A stretch of DNA of 32,814 nt from Mycolicibacterium houstonense (lineage in GTDB: Bacteria; Actinomycetota; Actinomycetes; Mycobacteriales; Mycobacteriaceae): contig NZ_LT546207.1 of the NCBI RefSeq assembly GCF_900078665.2, positions 5,288,926-5,321,739 of the forward strand, written 5' to 3'. The notes below the pieces were generated by a model, which saw nothing but the letters and a program-made list of their open reading frames with translations, was not told the DNA's origin and searched no databases. Position 1 is the stretch's first letter. Each line of letters begins with the position of its first letter. The position numbers were made by a program, and so were the translations under genes. Positions 1-8,103 of the stretch are shown piece by piece.

Positions 1-253
1 GCTTGTCGATGCCCAGCCGGGCCAAGCTGCCGTCGATGCGGGGCAGCGACGGGGTCAGCTTGCGCAGGCCGACGCTCAGCAGATCCGGCCGGGAGAAGAA
101 CCCGTCGGTCAGCACCGCCGACGTGCCGTCGGACACCAGCAGGGTGCTGACCCCGGCCCACGCGACGGTGACCGGTGATTGCGGTGTGGCCGACGGGACA
201 TCGAAGAACCGCGCATAGGGGGCCAGGTCGGGTCTGCCGGGCTTGAGCCGCAT
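1..253 (-). CDS. Metallo-beta-lactamase-fold hydrolase, N-terminal part (cut by window edge)
   Basis: Partial gene, reading leftward off the window; 84 codons are visible from an ATG at 253. The protein begins MRLKPGRPDLAPYARFFDVP and continues with a VAWAGVSTLLVSDG...LTDGFFSRP stretch. This matches the first beta strands of UlaG/RomA-like metallo-beta-lactamase-fold proteins, where 'GHSTxLI...LTDPxFS' is usual. The HxHxD metal site would lie beyond the window, so activity cannot be judged. It starts 15 bp after rpmE2 and is probably the third gene of an mrf-rpmE2 transcript under the Zur-type operator at 1736-1758. Substrate is unknown. The family call rests on the N-terminal motif only. Confidence 0.65.
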   Translation of the reverse strand, partial: MRLKPGRPDLAPYARFFDVPSATPQSPVTVAWAGVSTLLVSDGTSAVLTDGFFSRPDLLSVGLRKLTPSLPRIDGSLARLGIDK

Positions 254-268
254 GGGGTCAGCGTAGAG

Positions 269-523
269 CTACCTCTGCCCGTATCGACGCCGGAACTTCT
301 CCACCTGGCCGGCGGAGTCGAGGTGGCGTGCGGTGCCGGTCCAGAACGGGTGGGAGTCGCTAGTGACGTCGACGACGATCAGCGGGTAGGTCTTGGTCCC
401 ATCCGGGGTGGGCCAGTCGATGGTCCGGTCGCTGGTGGCCGTGGATCGGGTGAGGAACTGGGTGCCGGTCGCGGCATCCTGGAACACCACGGGGTGGTAG
501 TCGGGGTGGATTCCGGGTTTCAC
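269..523 (-). CDS. rpmE2: Ribosomal protein L31 type B, zinc-independent paralogue
   Basis: The 84-residue product starts [20 protein letters not shown] and ends FRRRYGQR, typical of L31 type B (about 80-90 residues). It contains no cysteine, so it lacks the Zn-ribbon of the housekeeping L31 and should replace it in the 50S subunit when zinc is scarce. I chose the GTG at 523 because the L31 fold begins there; the longer upstream reading lies inside mrf. The start overlaps the mrf stop by 4 bp (GTGA), so the two are translationally coupled and should share Zur control. The identification is firm; the zinc-sparing role is known for the family. Confidence 0.92.
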   Translation of the reverse strand: MKPGIHPDYHPVVFQDAATGTQFLTRSTATSDRTIDWPTPDGTKTYPLIVVDVTSDSHPFWTGTARHLDSAGQVEKFRRRYGQR

Positions 524-1707
524 CGGGATTCTCCTTCCTGGTGGGCGTCCTGACGGACGGAAGCGGGTTCGTCGGTTCCGGGCTGGCAGGGTTCTTCGTG
601 CCAGTCGCCGAACGGGTCCGGGTAGTCGGCCCATTGGTCGGGCCGGGCCAGTTCCTCGTCGGTCAGCAGCGCGGCGTCCAGTGCCTCGATGATTTCGCCG
701 GGCCGGGCGCCGCAGACCAGGACGGTCAGCGAGATGTGGCGATCACCGAACTCGGGGTGCCAGTCGATTGCCGCGATGGCCCGACGTTCGGGGTCGGTGT
801 AGGCCAGTTCGGTGGAATCCATGGCCGCCAGCCATCTTCCGGCATTGCTGAAATGCATTCCGCCGCCGGCGGATTCGATCCACATGACGTCGGTCGGGCG
901 GTTGGCCAACCAGGCCCGTCCGCGGGTGCGCACCACGCCGTCGAGCAGGGCGTCGATCGCGGTGTGCAGGCGCTGGGGGTGAAATGGTCGGCGCGCGGCG
1001 AATTCGACGATGATGACCTCGTCGTCGGGTTCCAGCGGAGGTTCGCCCGCCAACAGCGGATCGTGCGGGGCAGTCGTCCGTCCGCGCCGGCTGTCCGGTT
1101 CGAGGTGGGCCAGGGCGAGCTCGACCCGTTCGGGACCGACGGTGATCCGGGCGCGGGGCGCCAGGCGGCGCAGCACCGCGAGGGTGGGGGCGTCGGGCTC
1201 GTTGAGCACCAGCACATCGGCGAATTCGGCCTGGCCGACCACCACCTGGGCGACGGTGCGTCCGTCGGCCAGTTCGTCGTCGCCGATGGCTTGTTGCAGC
1301 CAGACGGTCGCATCCAGGCACGCGATCACTGCCTCGATCTCGACATCGCGGGCGGCCGGGCCGTCGATATAGCCCGGGCCGACGCTGACCCGGATGGTGT
1401 CGATCGCCCAGCACACCGGCTCGGCCTCCAGCCAGGGCATCAACTGGACGACGATTCGGTCCACATCGCTGCGCCGGTGCAGGCGCCGCAGCAGGATCAG
1501 CAGGTCGTCGCGCACGGTGCAGGACACGCAGCCGTGGGAGAGCTCGAGGGCGAGTTCGGAGGCGCCGCCGGCATCGGACACCGTCCGCAACACGACCTGG
1601 CCGTCGAAGGTGTGACGCACCAGCACTGTTCCTGGCTTGCGGCTCAATTCGGCCGCCACGCCGTCGGGTTCGCCTTGCCCGGCGATCAGCACTACAGGGG
1701 TTCGCAC
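520..1707 (-). CDS. mrf: CobW/COG0523-like protein, Mrf-type (ribosome hibernation recruitment factor)
   Basis: A 395-residue protein of the CobW-like COG0523 group. In mycobacteria the member divergent from the cysteine-free ribosomal genes is Mrf, which recruits the hibernation factor Mpy to 70S ribosomes under zinc starvation. The sequence shows a GCVSCTVR element near residue 60, corresponding to the GCxxC metal-binding motif of the family, and a CobW C-terminal domain (around residues 230-370, with WLANRP and GRWLAA). The N-terminal loop is [12 protein letters not shown], without the GKT of a normal Walker A. The GTG start at 1707 has a strong GGAGGAGG ribosome site a few bases upstream. 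The Zur-type operator at 1736-1758 covers its promoter region. It overlaps rpmE2 by 4 bp. Confidence 0.88.
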   Translation of the reverse strand: MRTPVVLIAGQGEPDGVAAELSRKPGTVLVRHTFDGQVVLRTVSDAGGASELALELSHGCVSCTVRDDLLILLRRLHRRSDVDRIVVQLMPWLEAEPVCWAIDTIRVSVGPGYIDGPAARDVEIEAVIACLDATVWLQQAIGDDELADGRTVAQVVVGQAEFADVLVLNEPDAPTLAVLRRLAPRARITVGPERVELALAHLEPDSRRGRTTAPHDPLLAGEPPLEPDDEVIIVEFAARRPFHPQRLHTAIDALLDGVVRTRGRAWLANRPTDVMWIESAGGGMHFSNAGRWLAAMDSTELAYTDPERRAIAAIDWHPEFGDRHISLTVLVCGARPGEIIEALDAALLTDEELARPDQWADYPDPFGDWHEEPCQPGTDEPASVRQDAHQEGESR

Positions 1708-1735
1708 CGTACCTCCTCCCGGGAGAACTTGTTGT

Positions 1736-1758
1736 TGAAAACGATTATCATTATCGTA
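1736..1758. promoter_or_regulatory. Zur-type operator, divergent mrf / rpmB2 promoter region
   Basis: An AT-rich imperfect palindrome (TGAAAACGATTATCATTATC and three further bases) in the 79-bp gap between mrf and rpmB2. Its core GATTATCATT matches two other sites in this window (8104-8126, 11628-11650). The palindrome type and its place in front of cysteine-free ribosomal genes fit the mycobacterial zinc repressor Zur (FurB). It could control both directions. IdeR, the iron regulator, uses a different GGTTAGGCTAACC-like box. Confidence 0.85.
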
Positions 1759-1786
1759 AGTACGATACCTCATCCAAAGGAGACCG

Positions 1787-2023
1787 ATGTCCGCCCACTG
1801 CCAAGTCACCGGGAGATCGCCCGGGTTCGGCAACACGGTGTCGCACTCGCACAAGCGCAGTCGCCGACGCTGGAACCCCAACATCCAGACCAAGACCTAC
1901 TTCCTGCCCTCCGAGGGGCGCCGGATCCGGCTGCGGGTCAGCGCCAAGGGCATCAAGGTGATCGACCGAGACGGCATCGAGGCCGTCGTGGCCCGGCTGC
2001 GTAGCCAGGGGGAGAAAATCTGA
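1787..2023 (+). CDS. rpmB2: Ribosomal protein L28, zinc-independent paralogue
   Basis: A 78-residue L28 beginning [20 protein letters not shown] and containing the family's RWNPNIQ and [13 protein letters not shown] segments. It has a single cysteine (C5), so it cannot form the four-cysteine zinc site of the C+ form. The ATG at 1787 follows an AAAGGAG ribosome site. It is the first gene of a four-gene alternative ribosomal operon, 29 bp downstream of the Zur-type operator. Its stop overlaps the next start (TGATG). Family role: takes the place of zinc-bearing L28 in zinc-poor cells. Confidence 0.94.
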   Translation: MSAHCQVTGRSPGFGNTVSHSHKRSRRRWNPNIQTKTYFLPSEGRRIRLRVSAKGIKVIDRDGIEAVVARLRSQGEKI

Positions 2024-2187
2024 TGGCGCGCACCGATATTCGGCCGATCGTGAAACTCAAGTCCACCGCGGGGACCGGCTACACCTACGTCACCCGCAAG
2101 AACCGGCGCAACGACCCGGACCGGATCGTGCTGCGCAAGTACGACCCGGTGATCCGCCGCCACGTCGACTTCCGGGAGGAGCGCTGA
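2023..2187 (+). CDS. rpmG2: Ribosomal protein L33, zinc-independent paralogue
   Basis: A short gene of 54 residues: [20 protein letters not shown], then [20 protein letters not shown] and ending FREER. This is the L33 pattern (K-L-x-S-T-A-G-T-G-Y-x-Y-x-T-x-K-N) without any of the cysteines of the zinc-ribbon form. The start overlaps the rpmB2 stop by one base and the stop overlaps the rpsN2 start by one base, so translation is coupled along the operon. Confidence 0.94.
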   Translation: MARTDIRPIVKLKSTAGTGYTYVTRKNRRNDPDRIVLRKYDPVIRRHVDFREER

Positions 2188-2492
2188 TGGCCAAGGTGTC
2201 CAAGATCGTCAAGAACGAGCAGCGCCGCCAACTCGTCGAGCGTTACGCAGAACGTCGCAACGAGCTCAAGGCCGTGATCCGCAATCCGGAGAGCACGCGC
2301 GAGCAGAAGCAGGCCGCGGTATCGGCGCTGCAGCGGCTGCCGCGTGATTCGAGTCCGGTCCGGCTGCGCAACCGGGACGCCGTCGACGGCCGACCGCGCG
2401 GGCACCTGCGCAAGTTCGGCCTGTCGCGGGTCCGGGTGCGCGAGATGGCGCACCGCGGTGAACTCCCCGGCGTGCGGAAGTCGAGCTGGTGA
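2187..2492 (+). CDS. rpsN2: Ribosomal protein S14, zinc-independent long form
   Basis: A 101-residue S14, starting [20 protein letters not shown] and ending with the conserved [20 protein letters not shown](R)KSSW tail. The length of about 100 residues and the lack of cysteines mark the C- form; the zinc-binding C+ S14 is about 61 residues with CxxC pairs. It lies third in the alternative ribosomal operon, with one-base overlaps at both ends. Confidence 0.95.
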   Translation: MAKVSKIVKNEQRRQLVERYAERRNELKAVIRNPESTREQKQAAVSALQRLPRDSSPVRLRNRDAVDGRPRGHLRKFGLSRVRVREMAHRGELPGVRKSSW

Positions 2493-2752
2493 TGGCCAAG
2501 TCCGGAAAAGATTCCAAGAAGCGCCTGCGGTCGACCGACGTCAAGAAACCCAGGCGCAATCAGCTGGCCGCGCTCGGAGTCACCGAGGTCGATTACAAGG
2601 ACGTGCAGCTGCTGCGCACGTTCATCAGTGAGCGCGGCAAGATCCGGTCCCGGCACGTCACCGGCCTGACCCCGCAGCAGCAGCGACAGGTCGCCGCGGC
2701 GATCAAAAATGCCAGGGAGATGGCGCTGCTGCCGTACGTCGGCAACCGCTGA
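2492..2752 (+). CDS. rpsR2: Ribosomal protein S18, zinc-independent paralogue
   Basis: The 86-residue product ([20 protein letters not shown] ...) has the S18 core: [25 protein letters not shown] followed by [22 protein letters not shown]. No cysteines are present. I use the ATG at 2492, which overlaps the rpsN2 stop; a GTG three bases earlier is also possible. It is the last gene of the four-gene operon. Twenty bases after its stop the cobalamin riboswitch of the next unit begins. Confidence 0.95.
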   Translation: MAKSGKDSKKRLRSTDVKKPRRNQLAALGVTEVDYKDVQLLRTFISERGKIRSRHVTGLTPQQQRQVAAAIKNAREMALLPYVGNR

Positions 2753-2772
2753 CCTACCATCGACGGCGATAG

Positions 2773-2877
2773 GGCGACTGCGGATCGCGGAAGCCGGTGT
2801 GAATCCGGCGCGGTCCCGCCACTGTGATCGATCCTCAGCTGCTGAGAATCGAGAGCCAGATACGCACCGCAGTCGCC
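2773..2877 (+). ncRNA. Cobalamin (adenosylcobalamin) riboswitch aptamer
   Basis: The sequence shows the hallmarks of the class: GGAAGCCGGTG...AATCCGGC forming an internal hairpin, the B12-box core GTCCCGCCACTGTGA, and the downstream GAGAGCCAGATAC element. The ends close with a perfect 11-bp P1 stem, GGCGACTGCGG (2773-2783) with CCGCAGTCGCC (2867-2877). Between 2878 and 2913 lies the expression platform; TCTCC/GGAGA at 2900-2911 could hide the ribosome site of the next gene. By family knowledge, bound cobalamin switches the downstream genes off, so the ABC importer that follows is most likely for cobalamin or another corrinoid. Confidence 0.94.
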
Positions 2878-2913
2878 ACCTCGCACGCGCTGGGGCGGAT
2901 CTCCCCGGAGAGG

Positions 2914-3891
2914 ATGGGTAGGCCTGTGGCTGCTCGTTGGATCGTCGCCGGGCTGACGGCGCTTTTGGTATCGGGATGTGGATCGGGCGCCCCACCGCCC
3001 GCCGAGAGTGCGGCGGCGGGCTTCCCGGTCACCGTGGACAACTGCGGCGTCAGCACCACCTACGAGCGGCCGCCGACCCGGGCGGTGGCACTCAACCAGC
3101 ATGCGATCGAAACGCTGCTGGCATTGGGACTGGAAAAATCGATGGTCGGCACGTCCTACCTCGACGACCGGATCCTGCCCGAATATCAGGCCGCCTATGA
3201 CGGGCTGCCGGTGCTGGCCAAGGAGTACCCGTCCTACGAATCGCTGCTGGCCGCCGAACCCGATTTCGTCTACGGCGGCTGGGACAGCGCTTTCGACGAG
3301 AAGGAGGGCCGGGGCAGGCAACGGCTGACCGACGCCGGGGTCCACACCTACCTCAACATCGAGGACTGCCTGGACAAGCCGGTCAGCCTGGCCACCGTGG
3401 ACGACGAAATCCGCAATATCGGAACGATTTTCGGTGTCACTGACCGCGCCGAACAGCTGATCTCACAGATCCGCGGCGAGCTGGGGCGGTCCGCGGACAA
3501 ACTGCGTGGGGTCGACCCGGTCCGGGTCGGCGTCTACGACAGCGGTGAGGCGACGGTGTTCACCTCGGGTGGCAAGGGCATCGGTAACCGGATGATCGAA
3601 GCGGCGGGCGGAGTGAACGTGTTCGCCGATGTGCCCAAGGTCTGGGGCGATGTGTCGTTCGAGCAGTTCGCCGAGCGCGCGCCCGAGGTCGTCGTGATCT
3701 ACGACTACGGTGACCAACCGGTCGAGGACAAGAAGAGATTCCTGACCGAACACCCGCTGCTGCAACATGTTCCGGCAATCCAGCAGCGGCGGTTCGCCGT
3801 GCTGCCGCTGTCGTCGGTGGTGGTCGGGGTGCGGGCGGGCCGAGCCGTCGAGGCGCTGGCCCGGCAGCTGCACCCGGACCGGTTTTCGTGA
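2914..3891 (+). CDS. Substrate-binding lipoprotein of a BtuF/FecB-type ABC importer, probably corrinoid
   Basis: A 325-residue class III periplasmic binding protein. It has a short signal peptide with a lipobox, ALLVSGC, at about residues 15-21, then the usual RAVALNQHAIETLLALGL, EPDFVYGGW, GVYDSGEATVFTSGGKG and FAERAPEVVVIYDYG segments of iron-siderophore and cobalamin binding proteins. The ATG at 2914 (or GTG at 2926) follows GGAGAGG; earlier in-frame codons lie inside the riboswitch aptamer. The stop overlaps the permease start (GTGA). Homology alone cannot tell Fe-siderophore from B12, but the cobalamin riboswitch upstream favours a corrinoid. Confidence 0.85.
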   Translation: MGRPVAARWIVAGLTALLVSGCGSGAPPPAESAAAGFPVTVDNCGVSTTYERPPTRAVALNQHAIETLLALGLEKSMVGTSYLDDRILPEYQAAYDGLPVLAKEYPSYESLLAAEPDFVYGGWDSAFDEKEGRGRQRLTDAGVHTYLNIEDCLDKPVSLATVDDEIRNIGTIFGVTDRAEQLISQIRGELGRSADKLRGVDPVRVGVYDSGEATVFTSGGKGIGNRMIEAAGGVNVFADVPKVWGDVSFEQFAERAPEVVVIYDYGDQPVEDKKRFLTEHPLLQHVPAIQQRRFAVLPLSSVVVGVRAGRAVEALARQLHPDRFS

Positions 3892-4907
3892 TCTCCTACC
3901 GGGTGGTCGTGGCCGGGCTGGTGGGGCTGTTGGTGGCGGCGATGACCGCCGGCGTCGCGATCGGCTCGGTGTCCATCGCGCCGGGCCAGGTGTGGGCCAT
4001 CGTCCTGCACGCCGTCCACCCGGGCCTGGCCGAGCAGACCTGGCCCGCGGTCAGGGAGTCCATCGTGCTGGATGCCCGACTGCCACGGGTGGTGCTGGGT
4101 GCGGTGATCGGCGCCGGACTGGCCGCGTGCGGCATGGTGCTGCAAGCCGTGGTGCGCAACCCGCTCGCCGATCCCATGCTGCTCGGGGTGTCCTCGGGGG
4201 CCGCGGTCGGCGCCGTCGCGATGTTGGTGCTCGGCGCCGGTGCGCTGCAGATGCTGACGCTGCCACTGGCGGCCTTCCTCGGCGCCTTCCTCGCGCTCGT
4301 GGCGGTGTACTTCCTGGCCCGCTCGGGCGGACGGATGACGACGGTGCGACTCGTCCTGGCCGGAGTGGCGGTGGCCGAGGTGCTGTCGGCGTTGGCCAGC
4401 CTGCTGATCGTCACCTCCGACGATCCGCACAAGGCGCAGGCCGCGATGCGGTGGATGCTCGGTGGCCTGGGCGGCACCACCTGGCGCATGGTCTGGGTGC
4501 CCGCCGCCGTGGTGTTCGTCGGCGTGCTGGTGCTGCTGGCCGTCACCCGGTCGCTGAACCTGCTCTACACCGGCGAGGAGGCGGCCGCCTCGCTTGGTCT
4601 GGAGGTGCACCGGTTCCGGGCGGCGATGTTCGTGGTGGTCGCGCTCATGGTCGGAGCCATGGTCGCGGTCAGCGGAACCATCGGGTTCGTCGGGCTGATC
4701 ATGCCGCACGTGGTGCGCCTGCTGGTCGGAGCCGACCACCGCAGGGCGCTGCCTGCCGCGGCCCTGTTGGGAGCGGCCTTCCTGGTGCTGTGCGACATTG
4801 TGGCCCGGACCGTGGCCGCCCCAGAGGAACTGCCCGTCGGGATCCTGACCGCGCTGATCGGCGGTCCATTCTTCCTGTGGCTGATGCGGCGAAAGGCCCG
4901 GACATGA
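3888..4907 (+). CDS. FecCD/BtuC-family ABC transporter permease
   Basis: A 339-residue polytopic membrane protein with the FecCD pattern: DARLPRVVLGAVIGAGLAACG near residue 65, VVRNPLADPMLLGVSSGAAVG near 90, and the C-terminal SGTIGFVGLIMPHVVRLLVGADHR around residues 260-285 that contacts the ATPase. Several hydrophobic spans cover most of its length. The GTG start overlaps the binding-protein stop and the stop overlaps the ATPase ATG (ATGA). It should form the homodimeric channel of the importer. Confidence 0.93.
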   Translation: MISYRVVVAGLVGLLVAAMTAGVAIGSVSIAPGQVWAIVLHAVHPGLAEQTWPAVRESIVLDARLPRVVLGAVIGAGLAACGMVLQAVVRNPLADPMLLGVSSGAAVGAVAMLVLGAGALQMLTLPLAAFLGAFLALVAVYFLARSGGRMTTVRLVLAGVAVAEVLSALASLLIVTSDDPHKAQAAMRWMLGGLGGTTWRMVWVPAAVVFVGVLVLLAVTRSLNLLYTGEEAAASLGLEVHRFRAAMFVVVALMVGAMVAVSGTIGFVGLIMPHVVRLLVGADHRRALPAAALLGAAFLVLCDIVARTVAAPEELPVGILTALIGGPFFLWLMRRKART

Positions 4908-5689
4908 CGGCGGCGGTGGCGTTCGACGCGGTGTCGGTCTCGGTACGGGGCCGGCGGCTGATCGCCGATATCTCGCTGTCGGTCAGCCCGGGGGAGATGC
5001 TGGCCGTGGTCGGACCCAACGGGGCAGGCAAGACCACGCTGTTGCGGACGCTGTACCGAGCCCAGCGACCGAGCACCGGCCACGTTCTGGTCGATGGCAC
5101 CGACGTGTGGAAACTGCCGGGCAAGCAGGCCGCCCGCCGGATTGCGGCGGTATTGCAGGAAGCCACCGGCGATTTCGAGCTCACCGTGTTCGACGTGGTG
5201 GCCATGGGCCGCACCCCGTACAAGCGGTCGTTCGAGGCGGACAACCTCGAGGACCGCGCGATCATCGGATCGGCGCTGGCGGCACTGGACATCGCCGAAC
5301 TGAGCGGGGCCCGGTACGGCCGGCTGTCCGGAGGTCAGAAGCAACGCGTGCTCATCGCGCGGGCGCTGGCACAACGCACGCAGGTGATCGTGGTGGACGA
5401 GCCGACCAACCATCTCGACCTGCGCCACCAGCACGAGGCGCTGCACCTGTTGCGGGAGACGGGGGCGACGGTGATCGCCGCGCTGCACGATCTCAACCTC
5501 GCTGCCGCCTACTGCGATCGGATCTGTGTGCTCGACGCCGGTCGCGTGGTGGCCGTCGGTACCCCGGCCGAGGTGCTGACCACCGGCCTGCTGGCCGACG
5601 TCTACGGGGTCGACGCCCGCATCACCCACGATCCCGACCACGGCGTGCCACAGCTCGCGGTGCTGCCGAGAAAGGCCGCGGCACGGTGA
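4904..5689 (+). CDS. ABC transporter ATPase, FecE/BtuD type
   Basis: A 261-residue ATPase with Walker A GPNGAGKTT near residue 35, Q-loop LQEATGDFELTVFDVV, signature LSGGQKQRV, Walker B VIVVDEPTNHLDLRHQ and switch histidine in ALHDLNLAA. These are the canonical elements of the BtuD/FecE/FhuC group. I chose the ATG at 4904 (overlap ATGA with the permease); the much longer upstream open frame merely reads through the permease gene in another frame. It powers import with the preceding two genes. Confidence 0.94.
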   Translation: MTAAVAFDAVSVSVRGRRLIADISLSVSPGEMLAVVGPNGAGKTTLLRTLYRAQRPSTGHVLVDGTDVWKLPGKQAARRIAAVLQEATGDFELTVFDVVAMGRTPYKRSFEADNLEDRAIIGSALAALDIAELSGARYGRLSGGQKQRVLIARALAQRTQVIVVDEPTNHLDLRHQHEALHLLRETGATVIAALHDLNLAAAYCDRICVLDAGRVVAVGTPAEVLTTGLLADVYGVDARITHDPDHGVPQLAVLPRKAAAR

Positions 5690-6360
5690 ACATCGAGGCC
5701 GCACTCGCTGAAAGTGCCTCGTACGGTGGGTTTTTCGCGATCACCGTGGGTGGGGATCCCGACGGCTGGATACCCGTGCGGCGCTGCTACGCCGACGGCT
5801 GCGCGGACCTGGTCCGTACCACGGCCGAGCGCTATGGCACCACTGACCTACGGATCAGCGCATCCCTGGTCCAGTTCAGCCACGCATCGCGGCTGTGGTC
5901 ACCGATCCTGGCGACCGCCCTGGGGCACGGCGTACTGCCCGATCTGGGCGATCTCCAACGTGCCCGTACCGGAACCGATCTCAGGCTGCCCGCGCCGCGA
6001 GGTCGAGCCGTCGATCGTGACCGGTCCCTGCCGGAGCAGCTGTATCGCCTCGTCGTCGAGGACCACCTGGAGCCACTGGCCGCGGGGCTGCGGGTCAAGA
6101 TGGCGCCCGGGCTGCTCTACGGCAATGCCGCGGCGGCCCTGGTCGCGGCGGCCGATCAGCTGGCGCGCGCCCGCCCGGAGTTACACGCCGAGGCTGTTGC
6201 GATGGTCGAATCACTTTTGGCCACCGGCAAACTGGCCCGAAGTGGCGAGCTAACCGGCCTATCCTTCCGGCGGCGCAGTTGCTGCCTGTTCTACCGCACC
6301 CCGGGCGGGTCGTATTGCGGCGACTGTGCGCTGGCCGGGCGAAAGGCCACGCGTCAGTAG
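5686..6360 (+). CDS. FhuF-like [2Fe-2S] protein, possible metal-complex reductase
   Basis: The 224-residue product ends with RRRSCCLFYRTPGGSYCGDC, that is C-C-x10-C-x2-C, the cluster-binding signature of FhuF ferric-siderophore reductases. The remaining part (VRRCYADGCADLV..., SASLVQFSHASRLWSPIL) also suits this family. The GTG at 5686 overlaps the ATPase stop by four bases, so it belongs to the riboswitch-controlled unit. Relatives reduce ferric siderophores in the cytoplasm. Next to a corrinoid-type importer it could instead act on cobalt in the imported corrinoid, which is inference. Its stop overlaps the convergent gene on the other strand by 7 bp. Confidence 0.8.
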   Translation: MNIEAALAESASYGGFFAITVGGDPDGWIPVRRCYADGCADLVRTTAERYGTTDLRISASLVQFSHASRLWSPILATALGHGVLPDLGDLQRARTGTDLRLPAPRGRAVDRDRSLPEQLYRLVVEDHLEPLAAGLRVKMAPGLLYGNAAAALVAAADQLARARPELHAEAVAMVESLLATGKLARSGELTGLSFRRRSCCLFYRTPGGSYCGDCALAGRKATRQ

Positions 6361-7070
6361 GCGTAGGGATGCTTCGGCGGATCGGTGCGGGTCACACTCA
6401 GTGCCGTCATGGTGGGGATCGTGCTGCGGCTCGAATCGCCTTGCCCCGCAGGAACGGTGCCCTGGACCTTGATCCAGGTGTTCTCCGGGTAGCCGGCGAG
6501 CTGGGCGGCCGCCGGCCCGGAAAGGTGAATGCGGGCCAGTTGGGCGTCGGCCGCGCAGCAGATGATCACCACCCGGGCCAGGTCGGTGCGGTCACCGTCG
6601 CGCATGGTGAACCCGGTGACGGTGATCGTGCGGTCGTTCAGGGTGTTCGCGCTGTCCTGCGCGACGCGGATCAGCACGTCGGGCAGCGAGATCTCGGGTG
6701 CCGGGCCGCCGGGGAGGGGTGGGAACGGGCGCCGCAGCACATCGGTGGACACGGCCGTCACCGACGCCGCCTGCGGCCGGATCGCCGGTGGCACCACGAA
6801 GGCCAGCAGCGCGATCGGGATGAGCAACAGCCAGGCCGCGCCGCGGGAGTGCGGATGGTCATGGGCCTCCCCGGAGCCGTCGTCATGGCCGCCGCGCCGG
6901 ATGTCGCGCACGATCGAGGCCAGCGCCAGCAGGATCAACAGCACCGAGGTGGCCGCCAGGTACGGCAGCAGGGACGGTTTCACGTACCGGGTGAAGACGC
7001 CGGTGACGGTGATGATCGCCGTGCTGACCCCGATCAACAGCAGTAGGGCATTCTCGGTCTCGCGGCTCAT
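6354..7070 (-). CDS. TIGR03943/DUF1980 (YcgQ-like) membrane protein
   Basis: A 238-residue protein with two N-terminal membrane segments (about residues 8-27 and 35-52), a third at about 80-95, and a C-terminal domain with the VVIICCAADAQ motif (C171, C172, D175) characteristic of TIGR03943/YcgQ. The loop at residues 62-74 is rich in His and Asp (GGHDDGSGEAHDHPHSRG) and could bind metal. The ATG at 7070 overlaps the stop of the permease upstream (ATGA). YcgQ and the YcgR permease form a conserved pair often found near Zur-controlled genes. The molecular function is not known; a role in metal or cofactor handling is inference. Confidence 0.85.
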   Translation of the reverse strand: MSRETENALLLLIGVSTAIITVTGVFTRYVKPSLLPYLAATSVLLILLALASIVRDIRRGGHDDGSGEAHDHPHSRGAAWLLLIPIALLAFVVPPAIRPQAASVTAVSTDVLRRPFPPLPGGPAPEISLPDVLIRVAQDSANTLNDRTITVTGFTMRDGDRTDLARVVIICCAADAQLARIHLSGPAAAQLAGYPENTWIKVQGTVPAGQGDSSRSTIPTMTALSVTRTDPPKHPYAY

Positions 7071-8068
7071 CGGGCTCCCAGGACCAACAGGCCCACGCCG
7101 GTCGCGACCACCGTGGCGACCAGGAAGGTGGTGGGCGCGAACCGGACCGCGAAGGCACGACCGAACATTCCGGCCTGCATCGCGAACAGTTTGATGTCGA
7201 CGGCGGGCCCGACCACCAGGAACACCAACCGTGGCAGCAGCGGCAGCATGGTCAGGCTCGCCGCGACGAACGCGTCGGCCTCCGAACACAACGCCAGGAC
7301 CACGGCGAGCAAGGCCATGGTGATGACACCGAGCACGATCTGCCCGGCCAGGTGCTCGTACACCCAGGCCGGAACCAGGACGTGCAGGGCGGCCGCGGCG
7401 GCCGCCCCGATCACCAGGTAGGACGCCGCGGACAGGAAGTCGTGGCGCGCCGCTTCGGTGAACACGGACCACCGGGATTCGTCGTCATGGTGGGGTTTGG
7501 GCAGGCGGCGGGTGATCCAGTCCGGCTTGCCGAACCGGGCCCACAGGGTGCCCATGATGAGCGCCGTGAGCAGCGACGCGGCACACCGGGCGACCACCAT
7601 CTGCGGATGCCCGGGGAAGGCCACGGCGGTCGCGACCAGTACGACGGGGTTGACCGCGGGCGCCGCGAGCATGAAGGTCAGCGCCGCCGCGCCCACCGTG
7701 CCGCCGTCACCGAACAGCCTGCGCGCCACCGGTACCGAACCGCACTCGCACCCGGGTAGGGCCGCGCCCCCGATGCCCGCGGCCAGGATGGCCGCGCCGG
7801 TTCGTCTGGGTAGCCAGCGCGCCAGCCGGTCGGGCGTGACGAACACCGCGATCAGCCCACTGATCACGACGCCCAGCGCCAGGAAGGGCAAGGCCTGTAC
7901 GAACACCCCACAGAACACCGTGGCCGCTGTCGCCACATCGGGCGTGTTCTCGACGAACGCGCGCAGCGTGTTGCCGGCCAGCGCGAGGGCGAGGACGCCG
8001 AACACGAGTACCTGCATGGAACTCGGCCGCCAACGTGTCACCGCCGGGTTCGCCACCACGGCGGACAT
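7067..8068 (-). CDS. YcgR/YraQ-family permease
   Basis: A 333-residue polytopic membrane protein. It carries the two family marks: GAALPGCECGSVPVARRL (C107 and C109) and LALCSEADAFVAASL, both in predicted membrane-proximal regions, as in the predicted permeases of the YraQ/YcgR family. It precedes its usual partner, the TIGR03943 protein, with a 4-bp overlap. The ATG at 8068 is chosen because the longer in-frame start (8125) lies inside the Zur-type operator at 8104-8126. Substrate unproven; Zur control points to zinc or a zinc complex. Confidence 0.83.
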   Translation of the reverse strand: MSAVVANPAVTRWRPSSMQVLVFGVLALALAGNTLRAFVENTPDVATAATVFCGVFVQALPFLALGVVISGLIAVFVTPDRLARWLPRRTGAAILAAGIGGAALPGCECGSVPVARRLFGDGGTVGAAALTFMLAAPAVNPVVLVATAVAFPGHPQMVVARCAASLLTALIMGTLWARFGKPDWITRRLPKPHHDDESRWSVFTEAARHDFLSAASYLVIGAAAAAALHVLVPAWVYEHLAGQIVLGVITMALLAVVLALCSEADAFVAASLTMLPLLPRLVFLVVGPAVDIKLFAMQAGMFGRAFAVRFAPTTFLVATVVATGVGLLVLGAR

Positions 8069-8103
8069 GATGCCAGCCGTAGTTGGGGCACAGCTGTGCG
8101 GCA

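Noticed and set aside
541..2004. Long plus-strand open frame opposite mrf
   Set aside because: It is antisense to a recognised gene with a good ribosome site; such frames are common in high-GC DNA and the sequence resembles no protein family.
2753..2773. Small hairpin (CCT..ATCG ACGG CGAT AGG) after rpsR2 as a terminator
   Set aside because: The stem is short and bulged, has no T run, and abuts the riboswitch P1 stem; too weak to call.
2824..2913. Longer start (GTG at 2824) for the binding protein
   Set aside because: It lies inside the cobalamin riboswitch aptamer; the signal peptide and ribosome site place the start at 2914 or 2926.
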